From contig JADLEL010000186.1 in the NCBI GenBank assembly GCA_020846145.1, positions 1 to 64,000 on the forward strand: a stretch of 64,000 bases of DNA, read 5' to 3'. This document shows positions 26,277 to 34,647 of this stretch, piece by piece. The stretch is from Pirellulales bacterium (GTDB lineage Bacteria > Planctomycetota > Planctomycetia > Pirellulales > Thermoguttaceae). The notes beneath the pieces were generated by a model. It saw only the letters and a program-made list of their open reading frames with translations, ran no database searches and was not told the origin of the DNA. Both the position numbers and the translations under genes were made by a program. The number at the start of each line of letters is the position of its first letter. The stretch's first letter is position 1.

Positions 26277-27920
26277 ATGTATTACCTTCGCCGACTGCTG
26301 GAAATGATTACGTACCCGCTGCGGGCGTTGCTCTCGACGCCGAGCCGGTTGTTTTCCGGTTCGCGGCGGCTGTTGGGGATGTCGCTGCCGGCGCGGATTG
26401 CCTGGCTGATGGCGGTCGCCTTGGTGATGGGGGTAATCATTTCGTTCGTCGTCCGTAGTTATATGGAAGGCACGGTGGGGTGGGTGTTGGGTTCCTTGGG
26501 ATATAATCTGGTCATCGTCGCCTTGGTGTTCGTCATCCCGATCGTGCTTTACATCGCGCTCAAGCTCTGGCTGGAAGGCGAGATTTCGCCCTTTCCCGAT
26601 ATCGACCGCGCGTGGAAAGCCGGCTTGGCCGAGTTGCAGCAGCAGGGGATCGATCTCGCGCAGACGCCGCTGTTTTTAGTGCTCGGCTCGGCCGGCGAAG
26701 CGCAGGAGAAGGGGCTTTTCGATGCCTCCGCATTGAGTTTGAACGTGCGGGAGTACCCCAAAGGCCCCGCCGCGCTGCACTGGTTCGCCAACGCCGACGG
26801 CGTCTATTTGTGCTGCACCGAAGTGGGCAGCATGAGCAAAACGGCGCATCTCGGCCGCGAGGCGGCGGAAGAAGAATCGGCCCGCCCCGGCCCGATGGCG
26901 CCGCGGCCGGGAAGCGATGCGCTGCGGGGAACGATCGTCGCCGACGGCCCCGCGATGCCGATCAGGGGATCGGCCGTCGTATCTTCCTCGACCGCTCCTG
27001 CCGCCGCCGCGCGATCGAGCGGACCGAGCAACATCCGCGGCACGATGATCGTCGGCGGCGCGGCCGGAGAAGGCGATAGCTACGATTCCGAAGCATCCGC
27101 CCCGAAGGAAAAACGCATCGTTCGGATCGATACGAACGAAGCCAACCTGCAAGAGCGGCGGTTGGAATACCTGTGCCGGATCCTCCGCCGGGCGCGGCTG
27201 CCGCTTAGTCCGCTGAACGGCTTGCTGGCGCTTTTGCCCTTCGGACTCATCGGGCGGAGCGTGCCCGAAAGCAACGAAGTGCAGCGCGCCGCGAAGCGCG
27301 ATCTGGCCGTCTTGCTGCGGGGATTGATGGTTCGTTGCCCGGTGTCGGCGTTGGTGGTGGGCATGGAAGAGCACGGCGGTTTCCAAGAATTGGTCCGCCG
27401 CGTGGGCCGCGACCGCGCGGCGGGTCAGCGGTTCGGCAAGGGATTCAATTTGTCGAATCCGCCGCTGCCCGAACGGTTGGAGGCCCTCGCCGTACATGCC
27501 TGCGGGGCGTTCGAAGATTGGGTTTATACGCTGTTTCGCGAGAAAGGCTCGCTGAGCAAGCCCGGCAACACCCGGCTGTATGCGCTGCTCTGCAAAATCC
27601 GCCGCGACGTGCAAAACCGCTTGGCGAATATCCTCGCCGGCGGTTTCGGGCACGATCCGGAGGAAAAATCCCATGAAGCAGGCCTGCTGTTCGGCGGTTG
27701 CTATTTCGCCGCCACCGGCGACAGCGAGGACCGGCAGGCGTTCGTGAAGAGCGTGTTCGATAAACTGCCCGATCAGCAAGAAGAACTCCAGTGGACCGAT
27801 CGCGCGCTCGGCGAGGACAATAAATTCCAATTCCTCTCCAACTTGTTCCTCGGCATCGACACCCTGCTCTTGATCGGATTGGTAGTATTGATCTGGCATA
27901 GATTTCGTCCCTTGTGGTAA
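26277..27920 (+). CDS. Short TssM/IcmF-like membrane protein without P-loop
   Basis: Protein of 547 residues that matches only the first half of TssM/IcmF. Two membrane helices lie at about 41-60 and 75-97, a cytoplasmic domain at about 110-520, and a third helix at about 522-541 with a six-residue tail. In full TssM (usually above 1000 residues) a periplasmic part follows that third helix; it is absent here. The NTPase P-loop site reads LGSAGEAQEKG (137-147), without the GKS/T needed for nucleotide binding. RLPLSPLNGLLALLPF and CPVSALVVGMEEHGGFQEL match the standard domain core. A low-complexity Ala/Arg/Ser linker occupies about 200-270. Context with TssK and TssL supports the assignment; no frameshift was seen at the stop, so the short form seems genuine. 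Confidence 0.78.
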   Translation: MYYLRRLLEMITYPLRALLSTPSRLFSGSRRLLGMSLPARIAWLMAVALVMGVIISFVVRSYMEGTVGWVLGSLGYNLVIVALVFVIPIVLYIALKLWLEGEISPFPDIDRAWKAGLAELQQQGIDLAQTPLFLVLGSAGEAQEKGLFDASALSLNVREYPKGPAALHWFANADGVYLCCTEVGSMSKTAHLGREAAEEESARPGPMAPRPGSDALRGTIVADGPAMPIRGSAVVSSSTAPAAAARSSGPSNIRGTMIVGGAAGEGDSYDSEASAPKEKRIVRIDTNEANLQERRLEYLCRILRRARLPLSPLNGLLALLPFGLIGRSVPESNEVQRAAKRDLAVLLRGLMVRCPVSALVVGMEEHGGFQELVRRVGRDRAAGQRFGKGFNLSNPPLPERLEALAVHACGAFEDWVYTLFREKGSLSKPGNTRLYALLCKIRRDVQNRLANILAGGFGHDPEEKSHEAGLLFGGCYFAATGDSEDRQAFVKSVFDKLPDQQEELQWTDRALGEDNKFQFLSNLFLGIDTLLLIGLVVLIWHRFRPLW

Positions 27921-27965
27921 CGAAATCGTGGAGTCAGGAGACAGAAGACAGCGGATAAGGCGTTG

Positions 27966-28073
27966 CCCGACAATAAGTTGCCGGAATCGTAGTAGGCACA
28001 CTCCGTGTGCCGTCCGCGAATTACGGCACACGGAGTGTGACTACTACATAGGAATTCGGTAGTTTATTGTCGG
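27966..28073. repeat. BIME-like element with GTAG-headed hairpins (GGCACAC-TCC-GTGTGCC)
   Basis: GTAGTA then the perfect hairpin GGCACAC-TCC-GTGTGCC (27989-28010) faces an inverted second copy ending CTACTAC at 28047. An outer inverted repeat CCGACAATAA (27967-27976) / TTATTGTCGG (28064-28073) encloses both. This is the canonical REP layout, a GTAG tetranucleotide before a hairpin, arranged as an inverted pair. Confidence 0.88.
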
Positions 28074-28100
28074 ACAGCGGATAATCTGCCTTTACCCATT

Positions 28101-28198
28101 GCGAAACCGCAAGCGGCTATTCGCGGAACTTCGAGTTTCCGACTTCCGGCATCCGACTCCTCCCCCTATCCCCTATCCCCTATCTCCTATCCCCTATC
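28101..28198. repeat. GCCGCTTGCGG hairpin plus C-rich heptamer tract ending at a start codon
   Basis: AACCGCAAGCGGCT (28105-28118) is followed by TTCCGAC, TTCCGGC, ATCCGAC units (28137-28157). Five copies of CCCTATC (one TCCTATC) then run from 28164 to 28198. The tract ends one base before the ATG at 28200 and replaces a ribosome site. On the opposite strand the unit is TAGGGGA, the same heptamer as at 63724. Confidence 0.9.
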
Positions 28199-28199
28199 A

Positions 28200-28595
28200 A
28201 TGTCCTCGGCCGCATCTGGTTCGCAAAACAACGGTGGCAGCTACCGACCCGCGGCGGAAGCCGCTTCCGCAACGCCTCGCCCCGCCGATTCGGCTCTGTT
28301 GGAACGGGTGCTGCGGCAAACCCTGGAGATTTGCGGACCGAACGAACCGATCGACGCGGCCGAAATGCGCGCTTTGCGGGAAGTCGCCGAACGCCACCGC
28401 GGCCGGCCTTTGGAACTCGAGCCGGTGGCGGTGGAATTGGTCGCGGCGGCCATCGACGGAATCTGTCCGACCGAGAAAAATTCGGATTTATGGCGGAACA
28501 TCTCCGCTCAAGTGGCGCGCATCTTGATGGACGATCCATCGACCTTCGCACGGATGAAATCGCTCTGGATCCGCTTGGGAGGAGTAGAACAGTGA
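28200..28595 (+). CDS. Unknown 131-residue protein translationally coupled to a sigma factor
   Basis: Soluble protein of 131 residues: a low-complexity N-terminus (about 1-30), then two helical segments (LERVLRQTLEICG; ELEPVAVELVAAAIDG) and a C-terminus LWRNISAQVARILMDDPSTFARMKSLW, split here at about residue 97. No family recognised. Its stop codon overlaps the GTG start of the sigma factor gene (GTGA), with GGGAGGAG just upstream, so the two are translated together. A role as partner or modulator of the sigma factor is possible but unproven. The start is preceded directly by the heptamer tract and has no ribosome site. Confidence 0.65.
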   Translation: MSSAASGSQNNGGSYRPAAEAASATPRPADSALLERVLRQTLEICGPNEPIDAAEMRALREVAERHRGRPLELEPVAVELVAAAIDGICPTEKNSDLWRNISAQVARILMDDPSTFARMKSLWIRLGGVEQ

Positions 28596-29308
28596 CCGCT
28601 CTCGCTACCGGCGCGCAACAGTTGATCGAGCAATGCCAGGGCATGGTTCGCTCGCTGGCGCTGGCGATCCACCGCAAATTGCCGCCGCGCTACGAACTGG
28701 ACGACCTGATCGCCTACGGCCAGGTGGGATTGGCCGAGGCCGCCAAGGATTTCGATCCCGATCGCGGCGCCCAGTTCTCGACTTTCGCCTACTACCGCAT
28801 CCGCGGCGCGATCTACGACGGCGTGTCGAAAATGACCTGGTTCGGCCGCGCGGGGCGCGAGCGCGCCCGCTTCGATCAGCGGGCGAACGAAGTCCTCCAG
28901 GCGGAGGCCGAGGACGATTCGGCCTCGTCGGCATCGAATCCGGAAAATCCCCCGCATGTTGAAGACCATGCCCGCTGGTTCCGCGATCTGAGCCGCACGC
29001 TGGCCGTGGTGTATTTGGTCAGTTATGGGACCGCGAGCAAGGAAAACGAGGAACTCGCATTCGTCGATCCCGCTTCGCTGCCGCAGCAGACGATCATCGA
29101 CGAAGAAATCGCGGCGCGGCTGCACCGGCACATCGACGCCCTCTCGGCCGAAGAATCGAAACTCATCCGGGCCATGTACTTCGAGGGGAAAACGCTCGAA
29201 CAGGCCGGTTTGCTCCTGGGGATCGGCAAATCCTGGGCCTGCCGCCTGCATCGCAAAGTCTTGCAGCGATTGGCTCGATCGCTGAAATCGGCCGCCGCGG
29301 AAGGTTGA
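28592..29308 (+). CDS. FliA/WhiG-like RNA polymerase sigma factor
   Basis: Alternative sigma-70 family factor of 238 residues. Region 2 is clear: YELDDLIAYGQVGLAEAAKDF and GAQFSTFAYYRIRGAIYDG (about 35-75), the form found in FliA, WhiG and SigF. Region 4 is LSAEESKLIRAMYFEGKT followed by the helix-turn-helix LEQAGLLLGIGKSWACRLH (about 185-228). The GTG start is chosen because of the GTGA overlap and the strong GGGAGGAG site. Being last on the tss-like strand, it may control an envelope regulon that includes this locus or be autoregulated; targets cannot be deduced. No flagellar genes are in the window. Confidence 0.88.
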   Translation: MTALATGAQQLIEQCQGMVRSLALAIHRKLPPRYELDDLIAYGQVGLAEAAKDFDPDRGAQFSTFAYYRIRGAIYDGVSKMTWFGRAGRERARFDQRANEVLQAEAEDDSASSASNPENPPHVEDHARWFRDLSRTLAVVYLVSYGTASKENEELAFVDPASLPQQTIIDEEIAARLHRHIDALSAEESKLIRAMYFEGKTLEQAGLLLGIGKSWACRLHRKVLQRLARSLKSAAAEG

Positions 29309-29417
29309 TTTCCGCTCCCCCATTTCGGATCGGAGCGCGAAAAGATTCCTCCCGGTCCTTGTCCAGCCTCAATCGCACGGGAAATCGCGAGAGTTGCGAT
29401 TCGCCGTTCACTGCCGC

Positions 29418-29855
29418 TCAACGCTGCTCCATCGGCGAAGGGACCGATTCCAGGATTCGGCCGCCGCTTTCATACCAGCCTTGGCGGGTGAAGCGGCACC
29501 ATTTCAGGTCGATGAGAAAGCCCACCCAGCGGCCGTTGTTTTCCAGCGAGGCGATCGCGCGGCGAAAGGGGAGCGGCATGGGATGATAGAAGCCCAAGCC
29601 CTGTTCCGAGAGGTGTTTGCCCACCACGACCACCGTTTCCCCCTTCACCGTAACGCCATCGGCGGCGACCGGCGTGATATGCACCAAATAGGGAAACGGG
29701 TAGCGCGTTTCGTTCCGCCGCTCCAGGAAATCCTTTTGGGGATACAAAGTGCTCAACAATCCCCACACTTGCAGGCGAACGTCGTCCACGACCGAGGTGT
29801 TGGCATCGGGAAGCAAATCGAGCCGCGCATCGAGCAAAGGCAGCATGGTGTTCAT
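29418..29855 (-). CDS. PilZ-like small protein
   Basis: Protein of 145 residues. The central ERRNETRYPFPYLVHI and later GKHLSEQGLGFYHP resemble the RxxxR and (D/N)xSxxG motifs of PilZ c-di-GMP receptors: RRNETR supplies the arginines and LSEQGLGF the second motif, with Glu in place of the usual Asp/Asn. This suggests c-di-GMP sensing, but the match is by eye only. It is convergent with the sigma factor gene, separated by 109 bp without a clear terminator. Start ATG 29855 is preceded by a GGACAG-like site; ATG 29846 is possible. Confidence 0.6.
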   Translation of the reverse strand: MNTMLPLLDARLDLLPDANTSVVDDVRLQVWGLLSTLYPQKDFLERRNETRYPFPYLVHITPVAADGVTVKGETVVVVGKHLSEQGLGFYHPMPLPFRRAIASLENNGRWVGFLIDLKWCRFTRQGWYESGGRILESVPSPMEQR

Positions 29856-29950
29856 GGAGATCTGTCCTGTTTTTTCTAACTGAAAAGGCGAAAAGGCGAG
29901 ATCATGCGATTGCCGTCAAGACCCTTACAATCGGACGTATCTGATCCACT

Positions 29951-30045
29951 TTATTCATAAAAGCGATCTGTAGAAGCGGCATCTTGCCGCTTTTGCCTAA
30001 AATGCGGCAAGATGCCGCATCTACAATGTTTCCGAATAATCCCGG
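29951..30045. repeat. BIME-like element with GTAG-headed hairpins (GCGGCA-TCT-TGCCGC), copy 1
   Basis: GTAG then AAGCGGCA-TCT-TGCCGCTT (29970-29992) faces an inverted unit ending CTAC at 30024 whose stem is ATGCGGCA-TCT-TGCCGCAT. Flanks TTATTCATA and a CCCGG-containing tail are shared with the copy at 37953-38060. The surrounding spacer 29856-30159 holds nothing else recognisable apart from a short GGCGAAAA direct repeat near 29884. Confidence 0.88.
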
Positions 30046-30159
30046 CTAAAGGTTATTTCCGCGTACAACGTCGAAATCCACGCCAGAGGGGGACCGAGCC
30101 GACATGATCCGAAAAAGACCCCCTTAGCTCGATCGACGCGCGACCATAGAAAACCTAGG

Positions 30160-31590
30160 TCAAAAAGCGGGGCGTGTCAAATATCGCCGCATCTCCCCCG
30201 CCAGGAAAAAAGACCCTGTAATGCAGATCAAATCTTCGGCGGCGGCGTTTTTCGTGGCGAATTCCCAAGCTTCGGCGGACGAAGAAAAGGTGGGATACCG
30301 TTTCCCTTTGAACTCGTATGCGATTGCCGCCAACTCTTCCTGCGGAACGAAGCGCGGATTCGAGGTGTAGCGGGTGAGATAGACTTCGTCGAAGGCCTCG
30401 AACAACAGTTCCAGCATGCCCCGGTTGTCCTTCTCCTTGGTCGCGGCGAAGATCAAATGCCGCTTCCGCACCGCAAAACTCTCGCCGATCGCGGCAACGA
30501 GCGCGGCGATCGAAGCGATATTATGGGCGGAATCCAAAATCACCGCCGGCCGCCGGGCAATCACCTCCACGCGGGCAGGCAGGGATACGGCAACCAAGCC
30601 GCGCCGCAAGGCTGTTTCCGAGATCGCCCAGCCTTGCCGCCGCAATTCGAAGATCGTAGCCAATGCCACCGCCGCGTTTCCCGCCTGATGCCGACCCAGT
30701 AACGAGAGTTCATAGCGATGATCGTCAGCTTTCACCTTGCTAGCCCCCTCTCCTAGTGGGATAGGGGAGAATGGCTTAAACTCTAAATTCCCCATCTGCG
30801 GTCCACGTTCCAGATGTTCGGGCGGCGAATACTCGTAATGAAAATCGGTCTCCGCTTCGATGAGCCGCGCGCCAGCCTCGCGGGCAATGCGGCGAATCTC
30901 CACGCGCGGCTCCTCCTCGACGACTCCGCTGACGACCGGTATTCCCGGCTTGATAATCCCGCCTTTTTCGCGGGCGATGGCTTGTAATGTACTCCCCAAT
31001 TGCAGGGTGTGGTCGAAACTGATGCTGGTAATGACCGAAACTCGTGGCAAGCACGCGTTGGTCGAATCCAACCTGCCGCCCAACCCGACTTCGAGCACCA
31101 CTGCCGTGGCGTTTTGCCGCCGAAAATAGAGCATGGCCATGGCGGTGAGGATCTCAAAGTAGGTCGGCCCGATCTCCTCGAAATGCCCGCCCGCCGCCTC
31201 GTTATCGAGTTCCTCGACGATCGGCTGGACCGCCTCGATCAAGGCGTCAAACTCGCTTTCGGAGCATTGCCGCCCATCGAGAACGATCCGCTCTTCCACT
31301 TTTTCGAGGTGCGGGGAGGTAAAAAGCCCCGTCCGATAGCCGGCGTTCGACAGAACCGCGGCGAGCATCGCCGAAGTCGAGCCTTTCCCCTTGGTGCCGG
31401 CCACGTGGATGATCGGCAAGGAATTTTGCGGATTGCCCAATTTGGCCAGCAGATTTCGCATCCGATCGAGTCGAAAGGCCCTCGCGGGATCGGGAATCCG
31501 CGAAAATCGCTCGAAATCGACCCGTCGATCGAGGAACTCCCTGGCTGTGGGGCGAGGGAGATTCGTTATGTCTTTGTTAGGGTGAGCCAT
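30160..31590 (-). CDS. folC: Folylpolyglutamate synthase / dihydrofolate synthase
   Basis: Cytoplasmic Mur-ligase-family enzyme of 476 residues that adds glutamate to dihydropteroate or folates with ATP. The nucleotide-binding motif VAGTKGKGSTSAM, followed by GLFTSPHL, is diagnostic for FolC. ATAVVLEVGLGGRLDSTNA and SITSISFDH provide metal and substrate contacts, and ILDSAHN is the C-terminal signature. Length is slightly above typical. The ATG at 31590 is preferred over one 24 bp upstream because it gives a normal short N-terminus; neither has a convincing ribosome site. It is divergent from the ABC operon at 31740. Confidence 0.95.
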   Translation of the reverse strand: MAHPNKDITNLPRPTAREFLDRRVDFERFSRIPDPARAFRLDRMRNLLAKLGNPQNSLPIIHVAGTKGKGSTSAMLAAVLSNAGYRTGLFTSPHLEKVEERIVLDGRQCSESEFDALIEAVQPIVEELDNEAAGGHFEEIGPTYFEILTAMAMLYFRRQNATAVVLEVGLGGRLDSTNACLPRVSVITSISFDHTLQLGSTLQAIAREKGGIIKPGIPVVSGVVEEEPRVEIRRIAREAGARLIEAETDFHYEYSPPEHLERGPQMGNLEFKPFSPIPLGEGASKVKADDHRYELSLLGRHQAGNAAVALATIFELRRQGWAISETALRRGLVAVSLPARVEVIARRPAVILDSAHNIASIAALVAAIGESFAVRKRHLIFAATKEKDNRGMLELLFEAFDEVYLTRYTSNPRFVPQEELAAIAYEFKGKRYPTFSSSAEAWEFATKNAAAEDLICITGSFFLAGEMRRYLTRPAF

Positions 31591-31739
31591 TTCGGTTCGC
31601 CGAAAGCATTCCAATATCTTGCAAATGTTGAGATACTACCCTATATTGAGGTGTTTATCGCACACTGAACCGATTATATCTCGGCTTCGTAAAGATTACA
31701 CGTCGCGTTATTTTTACACCATATTTCAATCCTACGAAA

Positions 31740-32633
31740 ATGTCATCCGAAGTCATCATCGAAACCCGCAACCTCTCGAAGGTTTACCGCGATTTTTGGG
31801 GCCGGCAAAAGGTTCGGGCGTTAAAGGCCCTCGACCTCGAAGTCCGCCGCGGGGAAATCTTCGGACTGTTAGGCCCCAACGGTTCGGGAAAGACTACCAC
31901 CATCAAATTGCTCTTGGGATTGCTCTTCCCCACTACGGGACAGGCCCTGGTCTTCGGAAAAGACGCCACCGAAGTTACCAAAAACGAACGCATCGGCTAC
32001 CTGCCCGAAGAGTCCTACCTCTACCGCTTCCTGAACGCCGAAGAAACGCTCGATTTCTACGGCCGCCTCTTCGATATCCCCCACGCGCGGCGGCGGCAGC
32101 GCGTCGCCGACCTCATCGAAATGGTCGGCCTCGAGTGGGCCAGGAAGCGGCAGCTCAAGGAATACTCGAAAGGCATGGTCCGCCGCATCGGACTGGCCCA
32201 GGCGCTCATCAACGATCCCGAATTGATCGTCCTCGACGAACCGACCACCGGCCTCGATCCCCTCGGCGTGCGGGACATGAAGGATTGGATCCTCAAACTC
32301 CGCGATCAGGGCAAAACGGTCCTCATGTGCAGCCACCTTCTGGCCGACGTGCAGGACGTTTGCGACCGCATCGCCATTTTGTACCAGGGCGAACTCAAGG
32401 AACTCGGCCGCGTCGATTCGCTCCTCAAGGTGGGCGACGAAACCGAAATCCGCGCCTCGAATCTCAGCCCCGCTTTACAGGCGGAAGTCAGAAAAGTCAT
32501 CGAGCGCGACGGCGCGAAGGTCCTCGCGCTGGGCAATCCCACCACCACCCTCGAAGAACTGTTCCTCAAAATCATCCGCGAAAGCGAAGAACATCCCGGC
32601 CGCCGCGTCCGCGGAAAGACGGAGAAGAATTAG
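31740..32633 (+). CDS. ABC-2 type exporter, ATP-binding subunit
   Basis: ATPase of 297 residues with Walker [10 protein letters not shown] at about 43-51, signature YSKGMVRR near 140-147, Walker B IVLDEP followed by TTGLDP, and switch His in MCSHLL. A C-terminal extension of about 70 residues after [12 protein letters not shown] is rich in charged residues. First gene of a three-gene unit with the permease at 32769 and the large anchored protein at 34648. The stop TAG (32631-32633) is the first part of a TAGGGGC heptamer tract. The substrate is unknown; the three-gene set looks conserved in planctomycetes to my knowledge. Confidence 0.92.
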   Translation: MSSEVIIETRNLSKVYRDFWGRQKVRALKALDLEVRRGEIFGLLGPNGSGKTTTIKLLLGLLFPTTGQALVFGKDATEVTKNERIGYLPEESYLYRFLNAEETLDFYGRLFDIPHARRRQRVADLIEMVGLEWARKRQLKEYSKGMVRRIGLAQALINDPELIVLDEPTTGLDPLGVRDMKDWILKLRDQGKTVLMCSHLLADVQDVCDRIAILYQGELKELGRVDSLLKVGDETEIRASNLSPALQAEVRKVIERDGAKVLALGNPTTTLEELFLKIIRESEEHPGRRVRGKTEKN

Positions 32634-32757
32634 GGGCGCGGGGTGTGGGGCGAGGGATGAGGGATGCCGCTCGCGGCTTAGCAATGCATTACCGATAAAC
32701 ATCGCATGTTCCCGAACCGCGACCAATGGTCGCGGCTTTGCAATTCATAACGGTTAT
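32631..32757. repeat. G-rich heptamer tract with GCCGCTCGCGG hairpin and a short direct repeat
   Basis: Starting at the TAG stop, the units are TAGGGGC, GCGGGGT, GTGGGGC, GAGGGAT, GAGGGAT (32631-32665). Immediately after comes GCCGCTCGCGGCTTAGCAAT (32666-32685). A diverged copy, GTCGCGGCTTTGCAATTCAT, follows at about 32730-32749, and the whole fills the spacer before the permease start at 32769. Confidence 0.88.
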
Positions 32758-32768
32758 CCTCAATATCC

Positions 32769-34613
32769 ATGGAATTCGACTTCACGCAACTACAGCCCTT
32801 TTGGAACTGGTTTCCGCGGGCTTCGATCATTTACCTCGCGCTCTTGGTTTTGCTGACCTTGGCCGTGGTTTTCGTCGGCTGGATGCTTTCTTTCATTCGG
32901 CATGGGCCGAGGCAAGCATTTTCTTGGCTCACGACGCTCGGGCGCGAGGGGCCGATCGCGGCTTTGGAACGAATCGGCCGCGCCCTCTGGTGGTGCCTCG
33001 GCGATCTTGCGATGATTTCGCCCCGCCGCGTCGCTGCTTTGACGGGGCTGGCCGTGAAGGAATCGATTCGCCGCCGCGTGGTGGTCGCCGTCGCGGTGTT
33101 TATTCTGGTGCTGCTTTTCGCCGGCTGGTTCCTCCATCCCAATAGCCCCCATCCCGCGCAGTTGTACATCAGCTTCGTGATGACCGCCACGAGTTATTTG
33201 GTGCTGCTTTTGACGTTGATCCTCTGTTCGCTCAGCATTCCTACCGACCTGAAAAACCGCACGCTGCATACGATCGTCACCAAGCCCGTCCGCCCCAGCG
33301 AGGTTATTCTCGGACGGGTATTCGGCTTCATCGCCATCGGCACGGCGCTCCTTGCGATCATGGGAACGGTCAGCTATTTCTTCGTGGTCCGCGGTCTGGC
33401 GCATTCGCACGAGTTGATGCTTGCCGAGGATTCCGACGGCAAACAACTCCCGCCCGCGAAGACCAGTTCTGCCCGCTATCACTTTCATCGGGTTTTGAGC
33501 GATTCCGATTCGCGGGGAGAACTCTGGTTGGAGGACAAGCAGTCTCATACGCACTCCCTCGGGGTCGAAAGGGATGACGACTCGGGCAAAATAACCGCCG
33601 CCAAAATCGGCCCCGCCGAAGGCGAGTTGATCGCCCGCGTGCCGATCTTCGGCGAACTCTCGTTTTTCGACCGCGCCGGCAAACGGACGAACAAAGGCAT
33701 CAGCGTCGGCAAGGAGTGGACCTATCGAAGTTATATCGAAGGAGACTCGAAGCAGGCCGCCCTCTGGAAGTTCCGCGACATCACCGAGGATCGCTTTCCG
33801 GAAGGATTGCCGGTCGCCTTGAGAATCAGCGTCTTTCGTTCCTGGAAGGGAGAGATCGAAGAAGGCATCCCCGGCAGCCTCAGCGTGCGCATTCCCGGCC
33901 CGGGATCCGAAGAAAAATGGATCGAAGCCGTCGTCTTTACCGCGAAAGACGCCTCGATCGACGTTCAGACCATCCCCCGCGTTTTACAGCGGGGGGATAA
34001 AAAGTACGATCTCTTCAAGGATTTGGTGAAGGACGGCGAGGTGGAAATCCAACTCCGCTGCCTCGCCCCGGCGCAGTATTACGGCGTCGCGCAGGCCGAC
34101 GTTTATCTCCGCACTCCCGATGCCCCGTTCTTCCTCAATTTCTTCAAGGGCTATCTCGGCATCTGGCTGCAAATGTGCGTCTTGACCGCGCTCGGCGTGT
34201 TTTTCAGCACCTTCTTGAGCGGTCCCGTGGCCATTCTTTCCACGGCGGGTTTGCTCGTCGCGGGCCTCTGGCACGACTTCCTCTTCCGGCTCGCCACCGG
34301 CCAGACCTACGGCGGCGGCCCCTTCGAGTCGCTGGTCCGCCTCTTCACGCAGGATAACGTCATTTCCGAAATGGAGCCCGGCTTGCGCGCCACGGTGGTG
34401 CAATCGCTGGATAGCGTTTTCCTCGTCGTGCTCAAGGCCCTGGCGGCGATCCTGCCCGATTTCGAAAAACTCAGCTTCGCCGATTACGTGGCGAACGGCT
34501 TCAACATCCCCGGCGAATTGTTCGTGAAGTGCCTTTGCACCGCGGCGGCGTTCATCGTTCCCGTCTTCGTGGCGTCGTATTTCTGCTTCAAAATGCGCGA
34601 GGTGGCCAAATGA
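32769..34613 (+). CDS. ABC-2 type exporter, membrane permease subunit with large external domain
   Basis: Membrane protein of 614 residues. Helices at about 18-45, 98-118, 130-155 and 183-208 are followed by a soluble domain of about 230 residues (about 215-455, beta-rich, containing the segment LIARVPIFGELSFFDRAGK). C-terminal helices lie at about 460-480, 485-505, 550-570 and 585-605. The LKNRTLHTIVTKPVRPSEVILG segment (split around residue 165) is the characteristic coupling region of ABC-2 (NosY/GldF-like) permeases. The large inserted domain would face the periplasm. It lies 35 bp before the next gene and belongs with the ATPase at 31740. Confidence 0.85.
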   Translation: MEFDFTQLQPFWNWFPRASIIYLALLVLLTLAVVFVGWMLSFIRHGPRQAFSWLTTLGREGPIAALERIGRALWWCLGDLAMISPRRVAALTGLAVKESIRRRVVVAVAVFILVLLFAGWFLHPNSPHPAQLYISFVMTATSYLVLLLTLILCSLSIPTDLKNRTLHTIVTKPVRPSEVILGRVFGFIAIGTALLAIMGTVSYFFVVRGLAHSHELMLAEDSDGKQLPPAKTSSARYHFHRVLSDSDSRGELWLEDKQSHTHSLGVERDDDSGKITAAKIGPAEGELIARVPIFGELSFFDRAGKRTNKGISVGKEWTYRSYIEGDSKQAALWKFRDITEDRFPEGLPVALRISVFRSWKGEIEEGIPGSLSVRIPGPGSEEKWIEAVVFTAKDASIDVQTIPRVLQRGDKKYDLFKDLVKDGEVEIQLRCLAPAQYYGVAQADVYLRTPDAPFFLNFFKGYLGIWLQMCVLTALGVFFSTFLSGPVAILSTAGLLVAGLWHDFLFRLATGQTYGGGPFESLVRLFTQDNVISEMEPGLRATVVQSLDSVFLVVLKALAAILPDFEKLSFADYVANGFNIPGELFVKCLCTAAAFIVPVFVASYFCFKMREVAK

Positions 34614-34647
34614 CCGCTTTTGGTTTTCAATTATGCAAGGAATCGAA

